Origin: Shimia isoporae
GTDB lineage: Bacteria > Pseudomonadota > Alphaproteobacteria > Rhodobacterales > Rhodobacteraceae
Reading direction: 5' to 3'
Length of the DNA stretch: 64,000 nucleotides
Assembly (NCBI RefSeq): GCF_004346865.1
Contig: NZ_SMGR01000001.1
Location: forward strand, 1 to 64,000
This document shows positions 42,463 to 51,567 of the stretch, in pieces; within the stretch, counting starts at the first letter, position 1; each line of letters starts with the position of its first letter. The translations under genes were made by a program, and so were the position numbers. The notes beneath the pieces were generated by a model. The model was not told the origin of the DNA and made no database searches. It saw nothing but the letters and a program-made list of their open reading frames with translations.

Positions 42463-44319
42463 ATGTCTGAGCATGACAATAGCAGTGGTCCCGAAAAAGC
42501 ACCGGAAACCGAACCGATGGACGGTCAGGAACCACGGAAACTGGATCGCCGCACGGTTCTGAAAGGCGCGGCTGGTGCTGCGGCTGCTGCGGGAGCTTTG
42601 ACTGGTGCAAGGGCCGAGGCGGAGACATTTGACGGGTTGGAAAGCGCCTTGGTTTCGCCGTTGCAGCGCGATCGTATCCCGCCGACGCAAGGTGCGCGCA
42701 ACTGGGTGATGAATCTGCCGTATTGGTATGAGTTCCCGTCCAATGACCCCAACGACCTGGAGGTCTGGGGCTATACCGACAAGATGAGCTATGCCCCCGG
42801 TGACGAGGTGGCGCTGCATGTGAACACCACGGCAGACAGCTACAAGCTGACCATCCAGCGTGATGGCGCCGAGTTGGAAACCAAGGAGGTCATGGAGGGC
42901 CTGACCGCCGGTTACTACGAGACCCCGATTGATTGTTACGAGAAGGGATGCGGCTGGCCGGTTAGTCACAGGTTCACCATTCCCGAAGACTGGAAATCCG
43001 GCGGCTATATTCTTGTGCTGGAGGTTGAACGCGACGGGTTGGTGATTGAGCAGGAAGCGTTTTTTACGCTCCGTGCCAAGGATCCCGGTGCGAACAGCGA
43101 TATTCTGTTCATTCTGTCGACCGGCACATGGCTGGCCTATACCGACTTTGGCGGCGGCAGCGCCTATCGCATTCCGCCGGAAGCCGGTGGCGGCGGTATG
43201 GAAACCCGCGACACCGCCTATTCGGTCACGCAGCACATCCACCGGCCTTGGGCGCGCGGGTTTATCCGGCAGCCGGAAGGCACGCCGACATGGGGCTGGA
43301 AGCCGCGCCGGTATGAAGATTTCCCGATTGGGGCACCGCCCCGTTACCCGTCTACGGAATATTATCTTGCGAATGGCCTGAGCTTTAAAAACATGCTGGC
43401 CGGTTGGGCTGGTTATGACAGCCATTTTGCACGCTGGGCGGAGCGGGAAGGCTATAATATCGAATACGCCAGCCAGCATGATTTTGTGGAGCATCCCAAC
43501 CTGCTCGACAAATACAAGATGTGCGTCACTGTGGGGCATGACGAGTATGTCACGCCGGAAAACCGCAATGCCTTTGACCGGTTTATCGAGGCAGGCGGCA
43601 AGTTTGCGCGCTTTGCGGGCAACATCAACTGGCAGGTGCGGTTCGAGGACGGCGTGCAGATTTGCTACAAGCACCAGCACGAGAAAGACCCGGTATGGGC
43701 TGATCCGGCGACGCGGCATCTGGCGTCGACCTGGTGGCATCAGCATGACGGGGCGAACAACCCGCCGGTGACCACTTGGGGCGTAAACGGCCACAAGGGT
43801 GTTTACGCGATGATCGGCGGCGCGACGCCGCGCGGGTCCGGAGGCTTTACGGTATATCGCAACAAGCACTGGGCCTTTGCCGATGCGGACTTGTATTACG
43901 GAGACATCCTCGGCGGTTCAGTGCCGGTGATTGGCTCCGAGGTGGACGGGATCGAGTACACGTTCCGTTACGGGTTGCCCTATCCGACGGGAGAAGATGG
44001 CGCGCCGATGGATCTTGAGATCCTTGCATTGGCTCCCGCGATTGCGGGTGAGGAAACCGATCACGGCCATCCGCCAGAAGCGCATTTCCTTGGGCCGGCA
44101 GAGCGGGACGCAGTGCAATACGTCGAGACCTTGGGACTTGAGGTGACGCCTGAGAACCTCGACAAGTTTGTGCGCGGCTGCGCGGCGATCACCAATATGA
44201 AGAAAGGCAAAGGCGAGGTCTTCTGTGTGGGGACGTTGCAGTGGGTGCATGGGCTGACGCAAAACGAGAAATTCGTGGAAGCGGTGACGCGAACGGTGAT
44301 GGACCGTTACTCGGCCTGA
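42463..44319 (+). CDS. Tat-exported N,N-dimethylformamidase beta-subunit-like protein
   Basis: 618 residues. An N-terminal twin-arginine signal (DRRTVLKGAAG with Arg29-Arg30) directs it to the periplasm. The rest resembles the large subunit of N,N-dimethylformamidase: an N-terminal beta domain (YTDKMSYAPGDEVALHVNTT) and a C-terminal catalytic-type domain with GHDEYVTPENR and GGKFARFAGNINWQVRF. The reference enzyme is a cytoplasmic iron amidohydrolase; this one is exported and has no small subunit gene nearby, so the substrate is probably another amide. A terminator follows. Confidence 0.78.
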   Translation: MSEHDNSSGPEKAPETEPMDGQEPRKLDRRTVLKGAAGAAAAAGALTGARAEAETFDGLESALVSPLQRDRIPPTQGARNWVMNLPYWYEFPSNDPNDLEVWGYTDKMSYAPGDEVALHVNTTADSYKLTIQRDGAELETKEVMEGLTAGYYETPIDCYEKGCGWPVSHRFTIPEDWKSGGYILVLEVERDGLVIEQEAFFTLRAKDPGANSDILFILSTGTWLAYTDFGGGSAYRIPPEAGGGGMETRDTAYSVTQHIHRPWARGFIRQPEGTPTWGWKPRRYEDFPIGAPPRYPSTEYYLANGLSFKNMLAGWAGYDSHFARWAEREGYNIEYASQHDFVEHPNLLDKYKMCVTVGHDEYVTPENRNAFDRFIEAGGKFARFAGNINWQVRFEDGVQICYKHQHEKDPVWADPATRHLASTWWHQHDGANNPPVTTWGVNGHKGVYAMIGGATPRGSGGFTVYRNKHWAFADADLYYGDILGGSVPVIGSEVDGIEYTFRYGLPYPTGEDGAPMDLEILALAPAIAGEETDHGHPPEAHFLGPAERDAVQYVETLGLEVTPENLDKFVRGCAAITNMKKGKGEVFCVGTLQWVHGLTQNEKFVEAVTRTVMDRYSA

Positions 44320-44341
44320 GATTGACAGAATGAGATTGAGG

Positions 44342-44370
44342 CGGGTCATCCGGTGGGGTGGCCCGTTTTT
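44342..44370 (+). terminator. terminator of the dimethylformamidase-like gene
   Basis: CGGGTCATCC (44342-44351) pairs, with three G-T pairs, to GGGTGGCCCG (44356-44365); TTTTT follows. Confidence 0.8.
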
Positions 44371-44436
44371 GTTTGTCAGCAGGGACATGTCGTTCTGGCG
44401 CTATACAGGGCGGGTTTTGCCCCCTAGCGTGGCGGA

Positions 44437-45651
44437 ATGACCCATCCCGTTCTCGACAGCCGGTACAGTTGGATAAGACTCGCGATCACTCTTTTGATCG
44501 CTGTCTTTGCCAATGTGGGCATGTGGGCGGTGATCGTTGTGATGCCGTCAATTCAGGCCGAGTTCGGGATTGATCGGGCCGGAGCGAGTGTGCCTTACGT
44601 TTTGACGATGATCGGTTTCGCGGTCGGTAATTTTGCCATTGGACAGGCGGTGGACCGGTTTGGTGTGACGAAATCGCTGATCGGGGCAGCTGTGTTAAGC
44701 GCTGTGAGCTACGGGCTTGCCGCTGTAAGCCCTTCGGTGGCCATCCTGTCTTTGGTGCATTTCTTTCTCGGGTTTGGAACGGCGGTCGGTTTCGGGCCGC
44801 TGATCGCGGATGTGTCGCTTTGGTTCCAAAAGCGGCGGGGCATCGCTGTGGCCATTGCAGCGAGCGGGAATTACCTGTCGGGCGCGATTTGGCCGATGCT
44901 GCTGAGTGGGGTTCAGGCCGACTATGGTTGGCGCGGAGTGTTCGTGGCACTGGCGGTGATAACGCTGCTGGCTGTGGTGCCTCTCGCGTTGTTGTTGCGC
45001 CCGCGCGTGCCGGCAGAGGCTTTGGCGGCACAGCAACAGGCCGCTGACGCGCGTCAGGCTGCGGCCCCTTTCAAACCTGCAGTTTTGATGTGGGTGCTTG
45101 GTCTTGCCGGCGTCGGCTGTTGCGTAGCGATGAGCATGCCTCAAGTGCACATTGTGAGTTTCTGTGTGGATCTCGGATACGGACCAGCCGTGGGTGCGGA
45201 GATGCTTGCGCTTATGCTGTTGGGTGGTGTTGTGTCCCGTCTGGTGAGCGGGCTGGTGGCGGACAAGCTGGGCGGTGTTGTCACGTTGTTGATCGGTTCG
45301 GTTCTACAATGCCTCGCGCTCTTCCTGTTCCTGCCGTTTGACGGGCTTGTACCGCTTTATCTGGTGAGCGCGGCCTTTGGGCTGGCGCAGGGTGGCATCG
45401 TGCCGGCCTATGCCTTGGTTGTGCGTGAATACATGCCCGCGAAAGAAGCCGGCAGCCGTGTCGGGTTCGTCATGATGGCAACGATTATGGGCATGGCGCT
45501 GGGCGGTTGGATGTCTGGCTGGATATATGATGTGAGCGGCAGTTACGGGCTGGCGTTTATCAACGGGATCGCGTGGAACGGTCTCAACATCGGGATCATG
45601 GTTGCCCTTTTGATGCGGGTACGCGGTGGCGCGCGGCCAATTGCTGCCTAG
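44437..45651 (+). CDS. MFS transporter
   Basis: 404 residues, about 12 helices, starting MTHPVLDSRYSWIRLAITLLIAVFAN. Motif after helix 2: GQAVDRFGVTKS. It belongs to the monocarboxylate/oxalate-type group of the major facilitators. It follows the exported amidase-like gene after a terminator, so co-regulation is not shown, but it might carry the product or substrate of that enzyme. Substrate unknown. Confidence 0.85.
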   Translation: MTHPVLDSRYSWIRLAITLLIAVFANVGMWAVIVVMPSIQAEFGIDRAGASVPYVLTMIGFAVGNFAIGQAVDRFGVTKSLIGAAVLSAVSYGLAAVSPSVAILSLVHFFLGFGTAVGFGPLIADVSLWFQKRRGIAVAIAASGNYLSGAIWPMLLSGVQADYGWRGVFVALAVITLLAVVPLALLLRPRVPAEALAAQQQAADARQAAAPFKPAVLMWVLGLAGVGCCVAMSMPQVHIVSFCVDLGYGPAVGAEMLALMLLGGVVSRLVSGLVADKLGGVVTLLIGSVLQCLALFLFLPFDGLVPLYLVSAAFGLAQGGIVPAYALVVREYMPAKEAGSRVGFVMMATIMGMALGGWMSGWIYDVSGSYGLAFINGIAWNGLNIGIMVALLMRVRGGARPIAA

Positions 45652-45888
45652 TGCGGCCTTGTGACCGTTTGAAAGGTTTGGCAGTGGCCCTCGGGTTGTG
45701 GCAGAAGGGCGCTACGCGGCAATGAGTGCAAACAGTTTGACCTATTCCGGACCGCTTTGACCTTGTGGAACGGCTTGCAAGTCATATCTGTTTGGTATAC
45801 AGCCGCATACAAATAACCCCCGAGCCTTAAAAATAAGCTTGAGACTCGGTGTTCATGCATCAGCCAACACCAAATCGCTAGGATCATC

Positions 45889-48678
45889 ATGAGCTTGTAT
45901 TCCGATTACCTCGCAGAGATCGAAACCCGCAAAGAGCAGGGTTTGAGCCCGAAACCCATCGACGGCGGCCCGCTTGTGGCAGAGCTGATCGACCTGATCA
46001 AAGACACCGGCAACGAAGCGCGTGAAGGCGCGTTGAACTTCTTCATCTACAACACCCTGCCCGGCACCACGAGCGCCGCAGGTGTGAAGGCAGCGTTCCT
46101 GAAAGAGATCGTTCTGGGTTCCGTCGAAGTGGCCGAGATTTCCCAAGAGTTCGCATTTGAAATGCTGAGCCATATGAAGGGTGGCCCCTCGGTTGATGTT
46201 CTGATTGATCTGGCGCTGGGTGAAGACGAAGGCATTGCCAGGCAGGCTGCCGAGGTTCTGAAAACTCAGGTGTTCCTGTATGACGCGGACATGAGCCGTC
46301 TGAAGGACGCGCTGGACGCGGGCAATGCGGTCGCCAAAGATCTGCTGGAAAGCTACGCCAAGGCCGAGTTCTTCACCGAGCTGCCGGACGTGCAGGAAGA
46401 AATCGAGGTTGTGACCTTTGTGGCTGGCGAAGGCGATATCTCTACCGACCTTCTGTCGCCAGGTGCCGAAGCGCACTCCCGCGCCGACCGTGAGCTGCAC
46501 GGCAAATGCATGATCTCCGAAGCCGCGCAGAAGCACATTGAAGAGCTGAAACTGCAGCATCCTGGCAAGCAGGTCATGCTGATTGCCGAAAAAGGCACAA
46601 TGGGTGTTGGCTCCTCGCGGATGTCCGGTGTGAACAACGTAGCACTCTGGACCGGTAAGCAAGCCAGCCCGTACGTACCGTTTGTGAACTATGCGCCGAT
46701 CGTGGCGGGCACCAACGGCATTTCGCCGATCTTCCTGACAACAGTTGGGGTGACCGGCGGCATTGGTCTGGACCTGAAGAACTGGGTCAAGAAAGTTGAT
46801 GAAGACGGCAACGTCGTAATGAACAACGACGGCAACCCGGTTCTCGAAGAGAAGTACTCTGTGGAAACCGGCACGGTCCTCAAGATCAACACCAAGAACC
46901 AGAAGCTGCTGAGCGAAGATGGTGACGAGCTGGTGGATGTGTCCGCTGCCTTCACCCCTCAGAAGGTCGAGTTCATGAAGGCGGGCGGGTCTTACGCCAT
47001 CGTCTTTGGTAAGAAGCTGCAGACATTCGCCGCCGAGGCGCTGGGCGTTGAGCCAACACCGGTGTTCGCGAAATCCAAAGAAATCAGCCACGAAGGTCAG
47101 GGTCTGACTGCCGTTGAGAAGATCTTCAACAAGAACGCTGTGGGCACCACTCCGGGCAAAACATTGCACGCGGGTTCCGACGTGCGGGTAAAGGTCAACA
47201 TCGTCGGGTCGCAGGACACTACCGGCCTGATGACCATGCAAGAGCTTGAAGCGATGGCTGCCACCGTTGTGTCGCCGATCGTGGATGGTGCGTATCAGTC
47301 CGGCTGTCACACCGCGTCGGTTTGGGATGCCAAGGCACAGGCCAACACCCCGCGTCTGATGAAGTTCATGAACGACTTCGGCCTGGTCACCGGTCGCGAC
47401 CCGAAGGGTGAATACCACGCGATGACCGACGTGATCCACAAAGTGCTGAACGACATCACGGTCAGCGACTGGGACGTGATCATCGGCGGCGACAGCCACA
47501 CCCGTATGTCCAAAGGCGTCGCGTTTGGCGCGGACTCGGGCACCGTAGCGCTGGCGCTGGCGACCGGCGAAGCATCCATGCCGATCCCTGAGTCTGTGAA
47601 AGTGACCTTCAAAGGCAAAATGGCCGACCACATGGACTTCCGCGACGTGGTGCACGCAACCCAGCAGCAGATGCTGGCGCAGCACGGCGACAACGTCTTC
47701 CAGGGTCGTGTGATCGAAGTGCACATTGGCACGCTGCTGGCGGACCAAGCGTTCACCTTCACCGACTGGACCGCAGAGATGAAGGCGAAGGCCTCTGTCT
47801 GTATCTCCAATGACGAGACCCTGATCGGCTCTCTGGAACTGGCCAAGTCGCGCATCCAGATCATGATGGACAAAGGCATGGAGCATGAAAACGGCATGCT
47901 GCAGAGCCTGATCGACAAGGCGGACAAGCGTATTGCGGAAATCAAATCCGGTGAGAAGCCGGCGCTGACTCCGGACGCAAACGCAAAGTACTTTGCCGAA
48001 GTGGTTGTTGATCTGGACGAAATCGTTGAGCCGATGATCGCTGACCCTGACGTGAACAACGCGGACGTGTCCAAGCGCTATACCCACGACACCATCCGCC
48101 CTGTGTCCTACTACAAAGCGGAGAAGCACATCGATCTGGGCTTTGTCGGTTCGTGCATGGTGCACAAGGGCGATATCAAGATCGTGGCGCAGATGCTGAA
48201 GAACCTCGAAGCTGCCAACGGCAAGGTCGAGTTCAAGGCACCGCTGGTTGTTGCGGCACCGACCTACAACATCATTGATGAACTGAAGGAAGAGGGCGAC
48301 TGGGAGATCCTTGAACGCTACTCCGGCTTCACCTTTGATGATCTGTTCCCGAAACAGCAGGCTCGCACCGAGTACGAGAACATTCTCTATCTCGAGCGTC
48401 CGGGCTGTAACCTCTGCATGGGTAACCAGGAGAAGGCTGCAAAGGGTGATACAGTGCTGGCGACGTCAACCCGCCTGTTCCAAGGGCGTGTCGTTGCCGA
48501 CAGCGCGACCAAGAAAGGTGAATCCCTGCTGGGTTCCACCCCGCTGGTGGTTCTTTCTGCCATCCTTGGCCGTACGCCAACTCTGGAAGAGTACAAGCAG
48601 GCGGTCGAAGGCATTGACCTGACCAAATTCGCACCGCCGCTGCAGGTGCCTGCTGGTACGAAGTCCGCACACTTCTGA
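45889..48678 (+). CDS. acnB: aconitate hydratase B
   Basis: 929 residues, a little longer than E. coli AcnB. The order is HEAT-like domain (1-170), swivel domain, then catalytic domains with GDSHTRMSKG and the cluster ligands SGCHTASVWD and RPGCNLCMGNQ (Cys-x-x-Cys). It interconverts citrate and isocitrate through a [4Fe-4S] cluster in the TCA cycle; relatives also act on 2-methylisocitrate. The start has AGGATCATC directly before ATG. A 237-base leader precedes it with CCGAG/CTCGG arms around 45823-45849. Confidence 0.97.
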   Translation: MSLYSDYLAEIETRKEQGLSPKPIDGGPLVAELIDLIKDTGNEAREGALNFFIYNTLPGTTSAAGVKAAFLKEIVLGSVEVAEISQEFAFEMLSHMKGGPSVDVLIDLALGEDEGIARQAAEVLKTQVFLYDADMSRLKDALDAGNAVAKDLLESYAKAEFFTELPDVQEEIEVVTFVAGEGDISTDLLSPGAEAHSRADRELHGKCMISEAAQKHIEELKLQHPGKQVMLIAEKGTMGVGSSRMSGVNNVALWTGKQASPYVPFVNYAPIVAGTNGISPIFLTTVGVTGGIGLDLKNWVKKVDEDGNVVMNNDGNPVLEEKYSVETGTVLKINTKNQKLLSEDGDELVDVSAAFTPQKVEFMKAGGSYAIVFGKKLQTFAAEALGVEPTPVFAKSKEISHEGQGLTAVEKIFNKNAVGTTPGKTLHAGSDVRVKVNIVGSQDTTGLMTMQELEAMAATVVSPIVDGAYQSGCHTASVWDAKAQANTPRLMKFMNDFGLVTGRDPKGEYHAMTDVIHKVLNDITVSDWDVIIGGDSHTRMSKGVAFGADSGTVALALATGEASMPIPESVKVTFKGKMADHMDFRDVVHATQQQMLAQHGDNVFQGRVIEVHIGTLLADQAFTFTDWTAEMKAKASVCISNDETLIGSLELAKSRIQIMMDKGMEHENGMLQSLIDKADKRIAEIKSGEKPALTPDANAKYFAEVVVDLDEIVEPMIADPDVNNADVSKRYTHDTIRPVSYYKAEKHIDLGFVGSCMVHKGDIKIVAQMLKNLEAANGKVEFKAPLVVAAPTYNIIDELKEEGDWEILERYSGFTFDDLFPKQQARTEYENILYLERPGCNLCMGNQEKAAKGDTVLATSTRLFQGRVVADSATKKGESLLGSTPLVVLSAILGRTPTLEEYKQAVEGIDLTKFAPPLQVPAGTKSAHF

Positions 48679-48702
48679 TATTTGGATCAGACGAGAAATT
48701 GG

Positions 48703-48734
48703 CCGGCATCGCGGAAACGCGGTGCCGGTTTTTT
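48703..48734 (+). terminator. acnB: terminator of acnB
   Basis: CCGGCATCGCG (48703-48713) and CGCGGTGCCGG (48718-48728) enclose a GAAA tetraloop and are followed by TTTTTT. One mismatch/wobble lies in the stem. Confidence 0.92.
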
Positions 48735-48845
48735 GGTGACTCCATAGTTTCATAACAACCTGATATTAAAAAATATTTTGTTGCAGGCGTTCTTGGTTGC
48801 AGGCAAGTTTGCCTCTGACTGGATGAGCCTTATTTGAGTGATTTG

Positions 48846-49397
48846 ATGTCTGAATTTTTTTCGCAACCCGAGGCAGGGTTTGTGATTGCCTTTATGGCTG
48901 CATTTGCTTGTGTGGCCTTCTTGTTGTCACGGATCATAAGATGGCTGGTGGTACGGCTGTGGACGCATCTACGCCGATCCAGTGCCGAGAAAGCGAAAGC
49001 AGATCATGTGATCGTTGATGGCTCCAATGTTCTTTTCTGGCGGGATGGTGAACCTGACCTGCAAGCCGTGCGCGAGGTTGTGGATAGGTTGATTGCGGCA
49101 GAACTAGTACCTGGGGTGATGTTTGACGCAAACGCAGGCTATCTGGTGGCAGATTACTATTGGGACGACGCCGAGTTTGCTTTGGCGTTGGACGTTTCAC
49201 CGGAGCGCGTGTTGGTGGTGCCCAAGGGGGAGCCTGCGGATGCTACGATCCTGCGGGCTGCACGAGAAATGGGCGCACGGGTGGTGAGCAAGGACAAGTT
49301 CCGGGATTGGGCCGACGAATATCCCGAAGTTGAACGAGACGGATTTCTGATCAAGGGCGGCTTTCGGAAAGGAAAGGTTTGGTTGGAAGGCCTTTAG
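48846..49397 (+). CDS. membrane-anchored NYN-domain nuclease-like protein
   Basis: 183 residues from the ATG at 48846 (a TTG at 48834 is an alternative). One N-terminal membrane helix (VIAFMAAFACVAFLLSRII) is followed by a basic linker and an NYN/Zc3h12a-like nuclease domain: ADHVIVDGSNVLFW with the first acid, GEPADATIL with the next, and VSKDKFRDWA with the last. The topology suggests the nuclease faces the cytoplasm. It may process RNA at the membrane; no target is known. Monocistronic. Confidence 0.82.
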   Translation: MSEFFSQPEAGFVIAFMAAFACVAFLLSRIIRWLVVRLWTHLRRSSAEKAKADHVIVDGSNVLFWRDGEPDLQAVREVVDRLIAAELVPGVMFDANAGYLVADYYWDDAEFALALDVSPERVLVVPKGEPADATILRAAREMGARVVSKDKFRDWADEYPEVERDGFLIKGGFRKGKVWLEGL

Positions 49398-49533
49398 ACG
49401 TCTGGGCGATTATCCGCGAAACCCGAATTCTCGTTTCGGTTTGCGCTGGTTTTCCGTGACAGCAGAGCAGCTATTTCATGATGATCCGAACACGCCGCCC
49501 GGGTTGGGAGGCCGTCTTTGAAAGGAGTGCATC

Positions 49534-50409
49534 ATGCCCTTTGAAGGAAAACTCTATCGTCCCTGGATCGAAGCCGAGAGCGAGTTAATACAAGTGACGC
49601 TTGGCTGCTCCAACAACACCTGCACTTTTTGCAGCATGTTCATCGACAAGCGTTTCACCCGCAAGAAACTGGAAGAGATTTTTGCCGACATAGATGCCTT
49701 GCGCGCGCGCAATCCGCATGTGGAATCAATCTTTTTGATTGATGGCAACGTGATGGTTCTAAAGACCGAGTTCCTTTTGAAGGTGCTCGAAAAGATCAAC
49801 GCGACCTTTCCGGAGATCCAGAACATCGCGCTTTATAGTTGTCTGAATGACTTTCGGCGCAAATCGCTTGATGAACTCAAAGCGCTGCGCGCGGCCGGTG
49901 TCACAAAAGCTTATGCCGGTCTTGAGTCCGGTGATCCGTTTGTGCTGGATCGCGTGAAGAAACGGATGACTCCGCAGGAAGCCATTGAAGGTATGGAGCT
50001 TGCCAAAGCCGCAGGGATCGAGGTTTTGCTGTCCTTCATCTTCGGCTTGGGTGGTCGAAACGGATCAGAGCAGCACATCAAGGAAACCACTGACCTTTTG
50101 AACATCCTGAAGCCTGAAGAAATTGCGCCAATGGCTCTGGCGATCCAGCCGGGAACAGTTCTGGAGCAAGAGGTCAAGTCAGGTGAGTTTGTCATGCCTA
50201 CTGCGTTGCAGGTTCTGGAAGAGGAGAAATACCTGTTGGAGAACCTCGGTTACTTCCGCCACTACTACTGGGGCGATCACGGCAACAACCTCGCGCGGAT
50301 GCGGGGCTGGATGCCCGAGGCGCGGGCGGCTTTTCTGGACCACGCAAAGGAGCGGATCGCGGCATACGAGACCAGTGGTGATGAAGAACTGGTCACTTAC
50401 GCCTGGTGA
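49534..50409 (+). CDS. radical SAM protein
   Basis: 291 residues. The iron-sulfur cysteines are Cys25, Cys30 and Cys33 (GCSNNTCTFC), a C-x4-C-x2-C spacing rather than the usual C-x3-C-x2-C but known in one radical SAM subgroup. The fold continues with SIFLIDGNVMVL, AGLESGDPFVLDRVKK and FGLGGRNGSEQHI. It has an iron-sulfur catalysed radical reaction, but which one cannot be told. The start has GAAAGGAG upstream. It is monocistronic. Confidence 0.88.
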   Translation: MPFEGKLYRPWIEAESELIQVTLGCSNNTCTFCSMFIDKRFTRKKLEEIFADIDALRARNPHVESIFLIDGNVMVLKTEFLLKVLEKINATFPEIQNIALYSCLNDFRRKSLDELKALRAAGVTKAYAGLESGDPFVLDRVKKRMTPQEAIEGMELAKAAGIEVLLSFIFGLGGRNGSEQHIKETTDLLNILKPEEIAPMALAIQPGTVLEQEVKSGEFVMPTALQVLEEEKYLLENLGYFRHYYWGDHGNNLARMRGWMPEARAAFLDHAKERIAAYETSGDEELVTYAW

Positions 50410-50568
50410 GAGCCACTCTTTCATGTGAATCGATTGCGGGCCCTGATCAGGGCCCGTTCTTCGTTGAGGGGTAGCCGGGCTGGGCAAGGGGCGACGTTTC
50501 CATTGTCTTGGCGCTGTGTTTCAGTCTACGCAGGGCATCAGGCTTCGGAGGTGAGGTCGGAACTCGGG

Positions 50569-51567
50569 ATGCGCGGTTTGTTCAAAAGTTTGATTTCTAG
50601 CGGTCGTCGTTTTCTGAACGCGACCGGAAAGACGGACGGCAGGGACTTGCGCGTGTCTCATCTTATCCCGCTTTACCGATCCGAACGGTTTCTTGCGATC
50701 ATCGAAGAAAACGTGCGTGAATTGGCCGGGCGTGACGTTGAGATCATCCTTGCGGACCGCAACGGGGACCATGCGTTTTGCTATCGCTTGCAGGAGAGGC
50801 TGTCTGATGTGGCAAACCTGCGCGTCATCTGTGATGCATCCAACATGAACTGGGTTGAGAATATTGCGGACTTGATCACGCTGGCACGGGGACAATACCT
50901 GCAAATTCTGCCGCATGATGACAGTACAACCAAGGAGGCGACCCGACGGCTCTGTGCCGCGTTGGATCAGCAACCGGACGCGGTGCTGGCCTGCGGACAG
51001 GTGCGGGCCTTCGATCTTGACGGCAACCGCCTTGAGGACCGTGACGAGCTAAATGCGGAAGAAAACCCAGATGCACGCAGTTGGACGCTGGACGATGTGC
51101 TTCGGCTTGTGTGGCAGGGGCGATTTAACGGCGCATTCAAGGGCGTGATCCGCCGGCAAGTGGCGCAAGATGCGCGGTGTCGGTTCAAGGCAACGCCCGG
51201 CACAATCCTTTCGGAGCGGGTCTGGTTGTTTTCACTGGGTCTGGCTGGACGGCTGGCCTTTGTACCCGTCGATGCATTGGCAAAGAGGTATTATCCGGAG
51301 AGCACGCATCGACAGTGGGAATTCGGGTCGCAGGCGTATCTGGATGCGACAGAGCTCATGGTCGAGGCGGTAAAGGCACGTTTCGGCGAGAGCGCGCTCG
51401 CGAACTACGCGGTGACGGACGTGCTGGAAAATGGCGGAAGGTTCGCGGAGAGCGTCGGCAGCAAGGGTCCCGTACGGTTTGAGTATCTTGCGGCGGGCGG
51501 ACCGGATGCGGAAGCCAGCCGTGCAACAGACCTACGCTGGTCGGGGGTGGATCAGTATGCAGCGTGA
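50569..51567 (+). CDS. GT-A fold glycosyltransferase-like protein (family 2 type)
   Basis: 332 residues from the ATG at 50569; the frame extends 48 codons upstream with several weaker starts. The N-terminal half is like family 2 transferases: VSHLIPLYRSERFL, VEIILADRNGD and a PHDDST block that could be the metal-binding D-x-D. The acceptor side is unclear. It overlaps the next gene by 11 bases, so the two are translationally coupled. Confidence 0.72.
   Translation: MRGLFKSLISSGRRFLNATGKTDGRDLRVSHLIPLYRSERFLAIIEENVRELAGRDVEIILADRNGDHAFCYRLQERLSDVANLRVICDASNMNWVENIADLITLARGQYLQILPHDDSTTKEATRRLCAALDQQPDAVLACGQVRAFDLDGNRLEDRDELNAEENPDARSWTLDDVLRLVWQGRFNGAFKGVIRRQVAQDARCRFKATPGTILSERVWLFSLGLAGRLAFVPVDALAKRYYPESTHRQWEFGSQAYLDATELMVEAVKARFGESALANYAVTDVLENGGRFAESVGSKGPVRFEYLAAGGPDAEASRATDLRWSGVDQYAA

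Noticed and set aside
45652-45888. Riboswitch in the acnB leader
   Set aside because: Only weak dyads were found in the 237-base leader; no known riboswitch consensus is recognised.
45889-48165. Long minus-strand open frame across acnB
   Set aside because: It mirrors the aconitase coding sequence and shows no protein family; it is a codon-bias artefact.
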